Positions 56,759 to 64,000 of a stretch of 64,000 bases of DNA are shown piece after piece (position 1 is the stretch's first letter; each line of letters opens with the position of its first letter). A program made the position numbers and the translations under genes. The notes under the pieces were generated by a model. The model saw only the letters and a list, made by a program, of their open reading frames with translations. It was not told the origin of the DNA and ran no database searches. The DNA is from Persicobacter sp. CCB-QB2 (GTDB lineage: Bacteria > Bacteroidota > Bacteroidia > Cytophagales > Cyclobacteriaceae): assembly GCF_001274635.1 (NCBI RefSeq), contig NZ_LBGV01000001.1, positions 1,364,001-1,428,000 on the forward strand, in the 5' to 3' direction.

Positions 56759-58506
56759 GTGTCCAAAACCACCAAAACCTCCCTAAACTCCATTCAGTAC
56801 GCATTCAAATCCATCATCTGGCCCAGACGAAAACTGCTCTTTTTAGGATTAATCCTGATTGTCATTAATCGTCTGGCAGGACTGGTGTTACCTGGCGCAT
56901 CCAAATACCTGATTGATAATATCATCACTCCTGGAAATTTAGACTTGCTACAATATTTATTAATGGCGGTGGGCGCTGCTGTAGCCGTACAGGCGATCAC
57001 CTCTTTTTTCCTGACCAAATTACTCAGCGTAGAAGCTCAAAAACTCATTGCGGAATTGAGAGTGAAAGTGCATCGTCAGGTGATTCAGCTTCCGCTGCAT
57101 TATTTTGATGATCACAAATCCGGTGAAGTAGTTTCGCGAATTATGAACGATGTAGAAGGGGTTCGGAATTTAGTCGGCACCGGACTGGTGCAATTAATCG
57201 GTGGCATTTTGACCGCCATCCTGTCGCTAATCCTGCTGATCAACATCTCCCCCAGCCTCACCGGATTTGCCTTATTGCCCCTGATTCTATTTGCCGTAAT
57301 TTCCACTCAGGCCTTTAAATTTATTCGCCCTATTTTCCGGGAGCGCTCCAAAATTCAGGCAGAAGTTACCGGAAGGCTGACAGAATCTATCGGTGGAATT
57401 CGCGTGGTGAAGGGATTCAATGCCGAGGAATTTGAATTGACCACCTTTGAAAGCGGTGTGGACCGGATTTTTCAAAATGTTAAAAAAACACTGACTTCCA
57501 CCTCCCTGATCACTTCTTCGGCCACCTTATTATTGGGAGTAGCTTCCACGGCCATCATGGGACTGGGAGCCTACCGAATCATTGAGGGGCTCATGACCGT
57601 GGGGACTTTTTCGCCTTTACGCTTTATCTGGGATTTATGGTGGCGCCCATCGTGCAGATGAGTTCCATCGGGACTCAAATCACGGAGGCTTTTGCCGGAC
57701 TGGACCGAATGGAAGAAATCTTCCAACAGGAAAAAGAAGGAGAAGAAAATGACCGAACTTTGGAGCTGAAAAACACCCAGGGGTATTTCAGCTTTCAAAA
57801 AGTCAACTTTTCCTATGAGGAAGGAAAAGAAGTACTGCATGACATCAACTTCGAAATGCCCTCCGGATCGGTAACGGCGCTGGTGGGCAGTTCCGGCTCA
57901 GGCAAATCCACCATTGCCAGCCTGACCGCCACTTTCCTGCAACCATCTTCCGGTGAAATTTTGCTGGATGATCAGCCACTTGCTCAAATTAAATTATCTG
58001 CATATCGTGATCACCTTGGACTTGTTTTACAGGAAGATTTTCTGTTTGAAGGTACGATCAAAGAAAATATTCTTTTTGCCAAGCCGGAAGCACAGGCCCA
58101 TGAGGTGGAAAATGCCATTAAATCTGCCTATGTGAATGAGTTTACGGATCGCTTTGAGGAAGGCCTAGACACCTTAATTGGCGAAAGAGGCGTAAAGTTA
58201 TCCGGTGGACAGCGACAGCGGATCGCTATTGCCCGGGCGCTATTGGCAGATCCGAAAATATTGATACTCGATGAGGCTACTTCCAATCTGGATACAGAGA
58301 GTGAAGCAATGATACAGGAATCCCTGGCGCATCTGATGAAAGGCCGTACCACATTGGTAATCGCCCACCGATTAAGTACCATCCAAAAGGCCGATCAGAT
58401 TCTGGTGCTGGAGAAAGGTGAGATTGTGGAGCGGGGCAATCACGAAAGTCTGATCGCAGCAAAAGGCCGATATCACCAACTCTATACCTATCAAAGTAGA
58501 ATTTAG
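56759..58506 (+). pseudogene. ABC exporter (fused membrane and ATPase domains, MsbA-like), apparent single frameshift
   Basis: From GTG 56759 the first frame gives an ABC_membrane domain (HYFDDHKSGEVVSRIMNDVEGVRNLVGTG, ERSKIQAEVTGRLTESIGGIRVVKGF) and then ends in an out-of-frame tail at 57661. The next frame continues FTLYLGFMVAPIVQMSSIGTQITEAFAGLDRM and the ATPase: Walker A GSSGSGKST, Q-loop VLQEDFLFEG, signature LSGGQRQRIAIARAL, Walker B ILILDEATSNLDTE, H-loop IAHRLST. Adding one base in the G or T run at 57601-57611 gives MTVGDFFAFTLYLG or MTVGTFFAFTLYLG. That restores about 582 residues of a complete half-transporter exporting lipid or another substrate. The break is probably a sequencing error. 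Confidence 0.88.
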
Positions 58507-58587
58507 CAGGTTAATCACTTCGCCAAACAGCTTATAAAAACTTCGAAAAGCCGCGCAAAAAGAGAATTACTATTTTTCATTTGAATA

Positions 58588-58625
58588 AAAAAAAGGATTC
58601 GATCAATCACCGAATCCTTTTTTCC
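58588..58625. terminator. Bidirectional terminator between ABC exporter and lipoprotein
   Basis: AAAAAGGATTCG pairs with CGAATCCTTTTT around ATCAATCAC; T runs on both strands. Confidence 0.88.
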
Positions 58626-58641
58626 TTTTCAAGCTAATATT

Positions 58642-59409
58642 TTATTGATTAAGCGATAAACGCTTATTGGTTTTAGCATATGTACCAGGACTCACCTCCC
58701 GAACCAAATTCAAAAGGGTATCCACATTAAAATCGGAAACTGGCTTATTTGATTTGAAAATAATATTCAGACGCTGCTGCACCAATGATTCCTCTACTTC
58801 CACCGTTTTATTGATCAGCCCCCGATCTACCACCTCCTTTGGAGTAGTAGCTTTAAGAAATTTAAAGTCTATCCAAAAAGAAGCCTTTGGATGATCTTTA
58901 AACTTTTCCAACAATTGCTGTAAGTCCCCCAGCATTTGCGTTTGATTCTCCGCATTCACTTCCCCAATAATATCTGCAAAAATCTTCACCGATACATAAG
59001 GCTCATTTATCAGCATTGCGGTGGACACCTCTGATTGCGCCCAAACCTCCTCCGTATAACGCTCATCCGAAAGCACTACGGAAGCATAAATATAAGCGGT
59101 TCCAAATTTGGCCTTCCAATGGTCATTGATATAACGATTAAACTTATAGGAAAAGACCGCTCGATCATATTCATCCATAAACTGTTGAAATCCCTCATCG
59201 TGATACCCACGAAATACGATATTGGGATTTTTTAATGGATAAGCCTGAAAACCGTAGTTACCACGTACAGCAGAAAACTCATCTCTGATAATATGAAATT
59301 CTTCCTGATACTTTTCTTCTAAATGTGCTTTTAGCTTCTTTTCCATGGAGGTATTACAGGACAATAATGTTAAAACGAGCGTAAAAATAAAAAAAATACG
59401 GATCATCAT
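58642..59409 (-). CDS. Lipoprotein of unknown function, coupled to the lipase gene (candidate immunity protein)
   Basis: 255 residues from ATG 59409 (MMIRIFFIFTLVLTLLSCNTS; lipobox LLSC). The mature part is alpha/beta with charged helices (KKLKAHLEEKYQEEFHIIRDEF; LGDLQQLLEKFKDHPKASFWIDFKFL) and no recognised domain. Its start overlaps the stop of the lipase gene as ATGA, so the two are translationally coupled. Effector lipases of injection systems are commonly followed by periplasmic lipoprotein immunity genes, and this arrangement fits; that role is inferred. Ends at a strong terminator. Confidence 0.75.
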   Translation of the reverse strand: MMIRIFFIFTLVLTLLSCNTSMEKKLKAHLEEKYQEEFHIIRDEFSAVRGNYGFQAYPLKNPNIVFRGYHDEGFQQFMDEYDRAVFSYKFNRYINDHWKAKFGTAYIYASVVLSDERYTEEVWAQSEVSTAMLINEPYVSVKIFADIIGEVNAENQTQMLGDLQQLLEKFKDHPKASFWIDFKFLKATTPKEVVDRGLINKTVEVEESLVQQRLNIIFKSNKPVSDFNVDTLLNLVREVSPGTYAKTNKRLSLNQ

Positions 59410-60794
59410 GCGTTCATTTCTATTTTTGACCAATCAAAAGTTTCAATACTCTGCACCACATACTTTTCATCTGCTGTCATGGTTCGATTCTCCGAGGCAA
59501 TTTTTCCGAAAATTGTTGCTTTTATTTTTTTGAAAATTTCGATTAACTCCTGCTTAGCCTCCTGAATAAATTTAACAACATTACCTATTTTATCTCTCAC
59601 ACCTTCAGCTACTGCTCTTTCAGACTGAAATGGATAATATTCATGACCGGAAATAACCGCCGCTTCATTCATTTTTTCCAACCCAAGCCCCTCCCCTTTG
59701 GCAAAATGCTCCTGACTGGAATAATAGGTCTCATCTAACTCCGTGGTACGCCGAAGTTCCTGAAACTGATCAGAGGAAAAAACATGTTTTAAATGCCCTT
59801 CTTTCACTCCGGCGATAATGGTTTTCAAGGTTCCATATAAATCCCAAAGCCTGGTCTCCATGATTTGTTGAGTGGTCATCCAGGGCGTCCCAAAATCATG
59901 CGTGTAAAATACGCCGGGTATACTTTCATCACCGGCTTTATCCACCAAATCGCCCACCACAATATGATGAAATACTTCCGGACGATCTTCCTCCGGAGTT
60001 TGCTTAAATTTTTCGACAGAAGCCGTATCAATTCCCGGCGCCTGAAAGGTAAACGCCTGCCCGATACGGGAAGCATAATTTGCCGTCACCAATTGCGCCA
60101 ATGCTCCCCCCAGACTATGACCGGTTACATCCACCTTCCCATCGGAGCGGGCAATCAACTTTTCTATTAATTCCTGATTCGCTATAAATTGCGGCATGCC
60201 CACAGCGATCGGGTCCAAATCTGCCAAAATGGTATCAAACTCACTGACTTCCGTTCCCCGAAATGCAATGATATCGTTCCCCTCGTCATTGCCCAAATAA
60301 GCATACTGAAATCCTTTTTTACCACGCTTGATTTCCACAAAGTAATAACCAAAGCTTTCAATCAAATCATTCAGTCTTTCGGGCAATTCAGTAGTCTCCT
60401 CCTGATAGGCCAGATTATGCGCGACAAACTCAAAAAACGCGTGCCGATCGGCATCCGTCTTTAAGGCCTGTGTAAGCTCCTGCCCTTTTTGGTATTCCTC
60501 CTCAGAATTGTAGTGAATAGGACGAATGCTTTCCCCCTCCCCATTTTTCCCGGTAATTTCAATACCCTCTTCATTTCTCCGAATACTCCCGTTTTTCAAA
60601 CCCTCCACCCCACGTACCGTCTCATGGGCATCATACTGCCGGTGATCATAGCTTTGGTATGGGTCCATAAGCAACTCATCAGCCAAAATTCGAAAATCTG
60701 GCGACTGATATTGATATTGATGTAGTGGATCGTTGTGGAGCAAGCCATTCCTTGGATTATTCCCAATATTATGATCCGGCCGAAGTGATCTCAT
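59406..60794 (-). CDS. Class 3 lipase-domain protein, no signal peptide (candidate injected phospholipase effector)
   Basis: 462 residues. The first ~110 residues are polar, proline-, asparagine- and tyrosine-rich, with no signal peptide or membrane helix. The Lipase_3 core follows: FQYAYLGNDEGNDIIAFRGTE, nucleophile elbow VTGHSLGGAL with Ser227, FTFQAPGID, and HIVVGDLVDKAG with a likely catalytic Asp near 282. The C-terminal ~100 residues form a charged amphipathic helix region. An uncoupled cytoplasmic lipase without an export signal, followed by an overlapping lipoprotein gene and divergent from a contractile-injection-type ATPase, suggests an effector delivered by such a system. A housekeeping intracellular lipase is the alternative. 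Confidence 0.83.
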   Translation of the reverse strand: MRSLRPDHNIGNNPRNGLLHNDPLHQYQYQSPDFRILADELLMDPYQSYDHRQYDAHETVRGVEGLKNGSIRRNEEGIEITGKNGEGESIRPIHYNSEEEYQKGQELTQALKTDADRHAFFEFVAHNLAYQEETTELPERLNDLIESFGYYFVEIKRGKKGFQYAYLGNDEGNDIIAFRGTEVSEFDTILADLDPIAVGMPQFIANQELIEKLIARSDGKVDVTGHSLGGALAQLVTANYASRIGQAFTFQAPGIDTASVEKFKQTPEEDRPEVFHHIVVGDLVDKAGDESIPGVFYTHDFGTPWMTTQQIMETRLWDLYGTLKTIIAGVKEGHLKHVFSSDQFQELRRTTELDETYYSSQEHFAKGEGLGLEKMNEAAVISGHEYYPFQSERAVAEGVRDKIGNVVKFIQEAKQELIEIFKKIKATIFGKIASENRTMTADEKYVVQSIETFDWSKIEMNA

Positions 60795-60876
60795 ATTATT
60801 TAATACAATTATACTTAATCAATATATTTATATTTTTATAATTATCTTAAATTAACCCCTTAGAATTAGAAGAAAA

Positions 60877-62226
60877 ATGGAAATTAATAACCAAAACCTA
60901 GGGGTAATAAGTAGCGACATCTTATTGCTCATTAAAATAATTGAAGAAAATTTCCCTGATAATCAATCACTTGAAGGAGAATTCAGACAATTCAAGGGTA
61001 TTGATCCGGAAAGAATTATTCAATTATATATTCAGTCAGCATTTAAAGATCAAATTGAGCCAGAACTCAACCCTGTTGAGTATTTCATTTTACTTTGCGC
61101 GGTAGCTCCCCACCTTTACCCCCCGACCTTTCAAAGGTTCGTGTTTTTACTCCAACAAAACCCCATTACCTTTGCCGCGGTGGGCGGACAGTTTCAAAAA
61201 GAACAGACCCTTTTCTACCCGACCATTGAGACGATATTATTCTTACTTTTGGGACATAAATTGAAAGATCGGATTAGTTTTTTAACCCTTTTCGATCCCA
61301 CAAATACCCTTTTCACCCAGAACCTTGTTCAACTCACCAGTGTCTCTCCGCAGTTTTCTGCCAATACCCGACAAATTTACCCCACTGCCGAATTATTAGC
61401 ATTGGTGCGAAGCCAAACCTATTTACCGGAATACAGTACCGATTTCCCCGCCAGCAGAATTTCTACCGAGCTTGACTGGGAAGACTTAGTATTACCACAT
61501 GACACCCTGGAAAGTCTCGAAGAATTGAAAATGTGGATGTTCCATGGTAAAGAACTACATCAGCATCCGGAATTAAGAAAAAAAATCAAACCGGGTTACC
61601 GTGTGCTTTTCTATGGCCCTTCCGGTACCGGCAAAACATTAACGGCCTCCTTAATTGGAAAAACTTTCCAATTGCCCGTTTACCGCATAGACCTGAGCAT
61701 GGTGGTTTCTAAGTGGGTGGGGGAAACAGAGAAAAACCTCAAACAGCTATTTGACACCGCAGAAAACAAAAACTGGATTCTATTTTTTGATGAGGCCGAC
61801 TCCATTTTTGGAAAACGTACCCAAACCAATAGCTCCAATGATAAATACGCCAATCAGGAAGTCTCCTACCTATTACAGAGAATAGAGGACTTTCCCGGAC
61901 TGATTATTCTGGCCTCCAACTTAAAAAGTAATATCGACAATGCCTTTAATCGAAGATTTCAGTCCAATATCATCTTTCCCATGCCTGATGAAGACATGCG
62001 TTACGCCCTCTGGGAAAAGGCTTTCCCAAAAGATTTCCCCCTAAGTGAAGAGGTGGATTTATGGGAAATTTCCAGAAATTATGAATTGGCCGGTGGGTCC
62101 ATCACCAATATTATCCGCTATTGTGTATTGAAAGCCATGCAGGGCAGTGAAAAAATGATACAATCGCAGGACCTGCGATATGCTATTGTAAGGGAATTCA
62201 AGAAAAGTGGTAAAATGGTAAAATAG
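60877..62226 (+). CDS. AAA+ ATPase of the contractile-injection-system type (Afp15/PVC15-like)
   Basis: 449 residues. The N-terminal ~200 residues form a helical domain typical of the family (FQRFVFLLQQNPITFAAVGG, FYPTIETILFLLLG, YPTAELLALVRS, LDWEDLVLP). The AAA+ module has Walker A GPSGTGKT (247-254), SKWVGETEKNLKQLF, Walker B ILFFDEAD (301-308), FGKRTQTNSSNDKYANQEVSYLLQRIE, sensor 1 ASN (346-348) and Arg finger NRRF (about 358-361). This combination is the signature of ATPases from extracellular contractile injection systems and related loci, where the ATPase is needed for particle assembly or function. No sheath, tube or baseplate gene lies in this window, so it is an orphan here. Confidence 0.85.
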   Translation: MEINNQNLGVISSDILLLIKIIEENFPDNQSLEGEFRQFKGIDPERIIQLYIQSAFKDQIEPELNPVEYFILLCAVAPHLYPPTFQRFVFLLQQNPITFAAVGGQFQKEQTLFYPTIETILFLLLGHKLKDRISFLTLFDPTNTLFTQNLVQLTSVSPQFSANTRQIYPTAELLALVRSQTYLPEYSTDFPASRISTELDWEDLVLPHDTLESLEELKMWMFHGKELHQHPELRKKIKPGYRVLFYGPSGTGKTLTASLIGKTFQLPVYRIDLSMVVSKWVGETEKNLKQLFDTAENKNWILFFDEADSIFGKRTQTNSSNDKYANQEVSYLLQRIEDFPGLIILASNLKSNIDNAFNRRFQSNIIFPMPDEDMRYALWEKAFPKDFPLSEEVDLWEISRNYELAGGSITNIIRYCVLKAMQGSEKMIQSQDLRYAIVREFKKSGKMVK

Positions 62227-62466
62227 CTAAAATAAATGGAGGATGTTCTGCATTAAGTGAAATCGGATCAGCAGTACGAAATTCCCTTCTAAGCTTTTCC
62301 ATATAAATAATATAATCTTCTTTTTTTCAAAAACCCTATTTATCAACCGCTTAAAAACAGCTCTCGCACCCGCTACAGTATTATTAGGATCAAAAATGCC
62401 TCAATTGAGAATTTTCTGTATTTTTGGTACATGAGATCCATTATATTAAAGATTATCATTAAAAAA

Positions 62467-62679
62467 ATGGGAAATGCCATTCCCTTGGATATTTCCCAAC
62501 ACCGACGTATCCCATGCTACTCTCTGACAAGTTTTGAGTTCGAGGAAAAACTTTTTCAAATCCAATACAACCCTCAGGAGGGCACCACGGAGGCTGCTAT
62601 AATTCAGGAACACCTGATTGCCCTCCATAAAAAATACAAAATTCACCGTTTCGAAATTTTAAAACCAGAAGCGAAATAG
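62467..62679 (+). CDS. Small hypothetical protein near the CIS-type ATPase
   Basis: 70 residues from ATG 62467 (an in-frame ATG at 62431 adds 12 hydrophobic residues). Contents: MGNAIPLDISQHRRIPCYSL, then FEFEEKLFQIQYNPQEG, then a helix EHLIALHKKYKIHRFEILK. Not recognised. It lies 240 bases after the ATPase gene on the same strand, so it might belong to the same locus. Coding status is moderately likely from its length and composition only. Confidence 0.5.
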   Translation: MGNAIPLDISQHRRIPCYSLTSFEFEEKLFQIQYNPQEGTTEAAIIQEHLIALHKKYKIHRFEILKPEAK

Positions 62680-62773
62680 TTGTGAAAAATCTCGTTTTAT
62701 AGACAAAACATTTGAAAATTAGCAATTAAATAAGGAATTTCCATTTTTAATATTACCAAACAACCATTCATCC

Positions 62774-64000
62774 ATGGAAGCGCAGAACAATTTCATCATT
62801 GACTATGACAGCACCTTTATCCAAGTGGAGTCTCTGGACTTTTTAGCCAATAAGGCCTTTTCCAGAGCTGCAAATGCTGAAGAACTTATTTCGACCTTTA
62901 AAGCGATAACAGACCGGGGGATGAATGGAGAAATTTCTTTTGAAGAATCCATCAATCACCGCCTGAACCTACTAAAAGCAGATAAAAGCCTCATTGCCGA
63001 AACTGTAGAAGAGCTTAAAGCTTTAGTGACGCCTTCATTCAAGAGAAATGCCGAATTCCTCAAAAAAAATGCGGAGAACATTTACATTGTTTCCAATGGT
63101 TTCTTTGAGCTGATTGCTCCTGTAGTAGGAGAATACGGCATTCCGGAGTCCAATATTTTTGCAAACCGCTTTGTATTTGGCCCTGAGAACCGCATTATCG
63201 GTATGAATAAGGAAAATCCATTATCCGGAAATCAGGGAAAAGTGACCGTAGCCAAAGCTTTGACACTGGAAGGGTTCACCTATGTGATTGGTGATGGCTA
63301 TACGGATTATGAAATTCGTCAGGCGGGTCTGGCGGATCGTTTTTATGCATTCACCGCCAATGTGAGCCGCAAAAGAGTGTTGGAAGTTGCAGATCACGAA
63401 GCTCCAAGTCTGGACGAAATCCTTTACGACTTAAAAATTGAAGGAGCCGTTTCCTACCCCAAGTCCCGAATTAAGATTTTATTACTGGAAAACGTACATC
63501 CTAATGCGGCAGAGGCACTTCGTAAAGATGGATTCCATGTAGAAACTTATCCGGCAGCCATGGATGAGGACATGCTCCTGGAGAAAATCAAAGGGGTTTC
63601 TATCCTAGGCCTGCGTTCCAAAACTAAATTGACCCGCAAAGTGGTGGAGGCTGCCGATCGATTAATCGCGGTGGGCGCATTCTGTATTGGCACCAATCAA
63701 ATAGATCTTCCTGCCTGTACCGAAAAAGGAATAGCCATTTTCAATGCCCCATTCTCAAACACCCGCTCCGTAGTGGAATTGGCCTTGGGACAGATCATCA
63801 TGTTGATGAGAAATGTGCATGATGCCAGCATCAGCATGCATCAGGGAAAATGGAGCAAAACAGCCAAGGGTTGTTTCGAAATCCGTGGAAAAAAACTGGG
63901 CATCATTGGCTATGGCAATATTGGTTCACAGTTGTCCATTTTAGCAGAAGCAGCCGGTATGGATGTCTATTATTACGATTTGGGCGAAAAACTACCGCTT
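62774..64000 (+). CDS. serA: SerB-SerA fusion: HAD phosphatase plus D-3-phosphoglycerate dehydrogenase, cut by window edge
   Basis: 409 codons are visible from ATG 62774, open to the right edge. Residues 1-225 are a HAD-IB phosphatase resembling phosphoserine phosphatase: motif I FIIDYDSTFIQVES (DxDxT), motif II IVSNGF, motif III Lys region NQGKVTVAKAL, and VIGDGYTDYEI. From about residue 230 a 2-hydroxyacid dehydrogenase begins: KILLLENVHPNAAEAL, VGAFCIGTNQIDL, FSNTRSVVELALGQIIML, and the NAD-binding LGIIGYGNIGSQ. The fusion would combine the first and last steps of serine synthesis from 3-phosphoglycerate. The Rossmann domain is incomplete here and any C-terminal ACT domain is beyond the edge. 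Confidence 0.9.
   Translation, partial: MEAQNNFIIDYDSTFIQVESLDFLANKAFSRAANAEELISTFKAITDRGMNGEISFEESINHRLNLLKADKSLIAETVEELKALVTPSFKRNAEFLKKNAENIYIVSNGFFELIAPVVGEYGIPESNIFANRFVFGPENRIIGMNKENPLSGNQGKVTVAKALTLEGFTYVIGDGYTDYEIRQAGLADRFYAFTANVSRKRVLEVADHEAPSLDEILYDLKIEGAVSYPKSRIKILLLENVHPNAAEALRKDGFHVETYPAAMDEDMLLEKIKGVSILGLRSKTKLTRKVVEAADRLIAVGAFCIGTNQIDLPACTEKGIAIFNAPFSNTRSVVELALGQIIMLMRNVHDASISMHQGKWSKTAKGCFEIRGKKLGIIGYGNIGSQLSILAEAAGMDVYYYDLGEKLPL

Overview
The window looks like a chromosomal segment of a marine-type Bacteroidota, probably of the order Cytophagales. The evidence is: -7 promoter boxes of the TAnnTTTG type, a TonB-dependent receptor of the outer-membrane beta-barrel family, a LytS/LytTR two-component pair, tandem DUF3857/transglutaminase-like proteins, a PPi-type phosphofructokinase, a SerB-SerA fusion, a cobalamin riboswitch in front of a DUF4465 lipoprotein, and many secreted proteins with short Bacteroidota-style signal peptides or lipoboxes. 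No rRNA, tRNA or CRISPR array was recognised.

Layout. 1-2793 (minus): a BspA-like surface protein of 25-residue repeats, cut by the left edge. 3093-10651 (plus): a tripartite RND efflux operon followed by a histidine kinase and LytTR regulator. 10810-12660: two tandem Kdo/WaaP-like LPS kinases, the first without catalytic residues. 12908-14929 (minus): transketolase. 15098-17025: an LTA-synthase-like membrane sulfatase-fold enzyme. 17764-29836: five DUF3857/transglutaminase-fold secreted paralogs, only one with the catalytic Cys, interrupted by a nonsense-mutated beta-barrel gene. 30500-36383: small secreted or membrane proteins, an S1/P1 nuclease, an HD hydrolase, a gamma-carbonic-anhydrase-like protein and PabB. 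36712-43803: TonB-dependent receptor, a REP-associated transposase with its palindromes, an S9 peptidase and PPi-phosphofructokinase. 44281-49363: a hypothetical protein, an acetyltransferase, a SulP transporter and an IS110 element with a structured non-coding right end. 49834-58506: hydrolase, M1 peptidase, miaA, ArsC-like protein, riboswitch/DUF4465, VOC protein, pseudouridine synthase and an ABC exporter. 58642-62679: a lipase overlapping a lipoprotein gene, divergent from an AAA+ ATPase of the contractile-injection-system type. The right edge cuts a SerB-SerA fusion.

Three themes deserve attention. First, the best candidate for an undescribed system is the lipase / lipoprotein / CIS-type ATPase locus, which resembles an effector-immunity pair beside an injection-system ATPase. 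Second is the DUF3857 array that pairs one apparent enzyme with four Cys-less relatives. Third is a dispersed ~220-bp intergenic repeat with 17-bp terminal inverted repeats, always just downstream of a plus-strand gene and in the same orientation as it.

A quality caution: at least five, probably six, genes carry a single-base frameshift, and every one is repaired by adding one base. That uniform direction suggests uncorrected deletion errors in the assembly more than real gene decay, so these genes are annotated as broken but probably intact in the organism.
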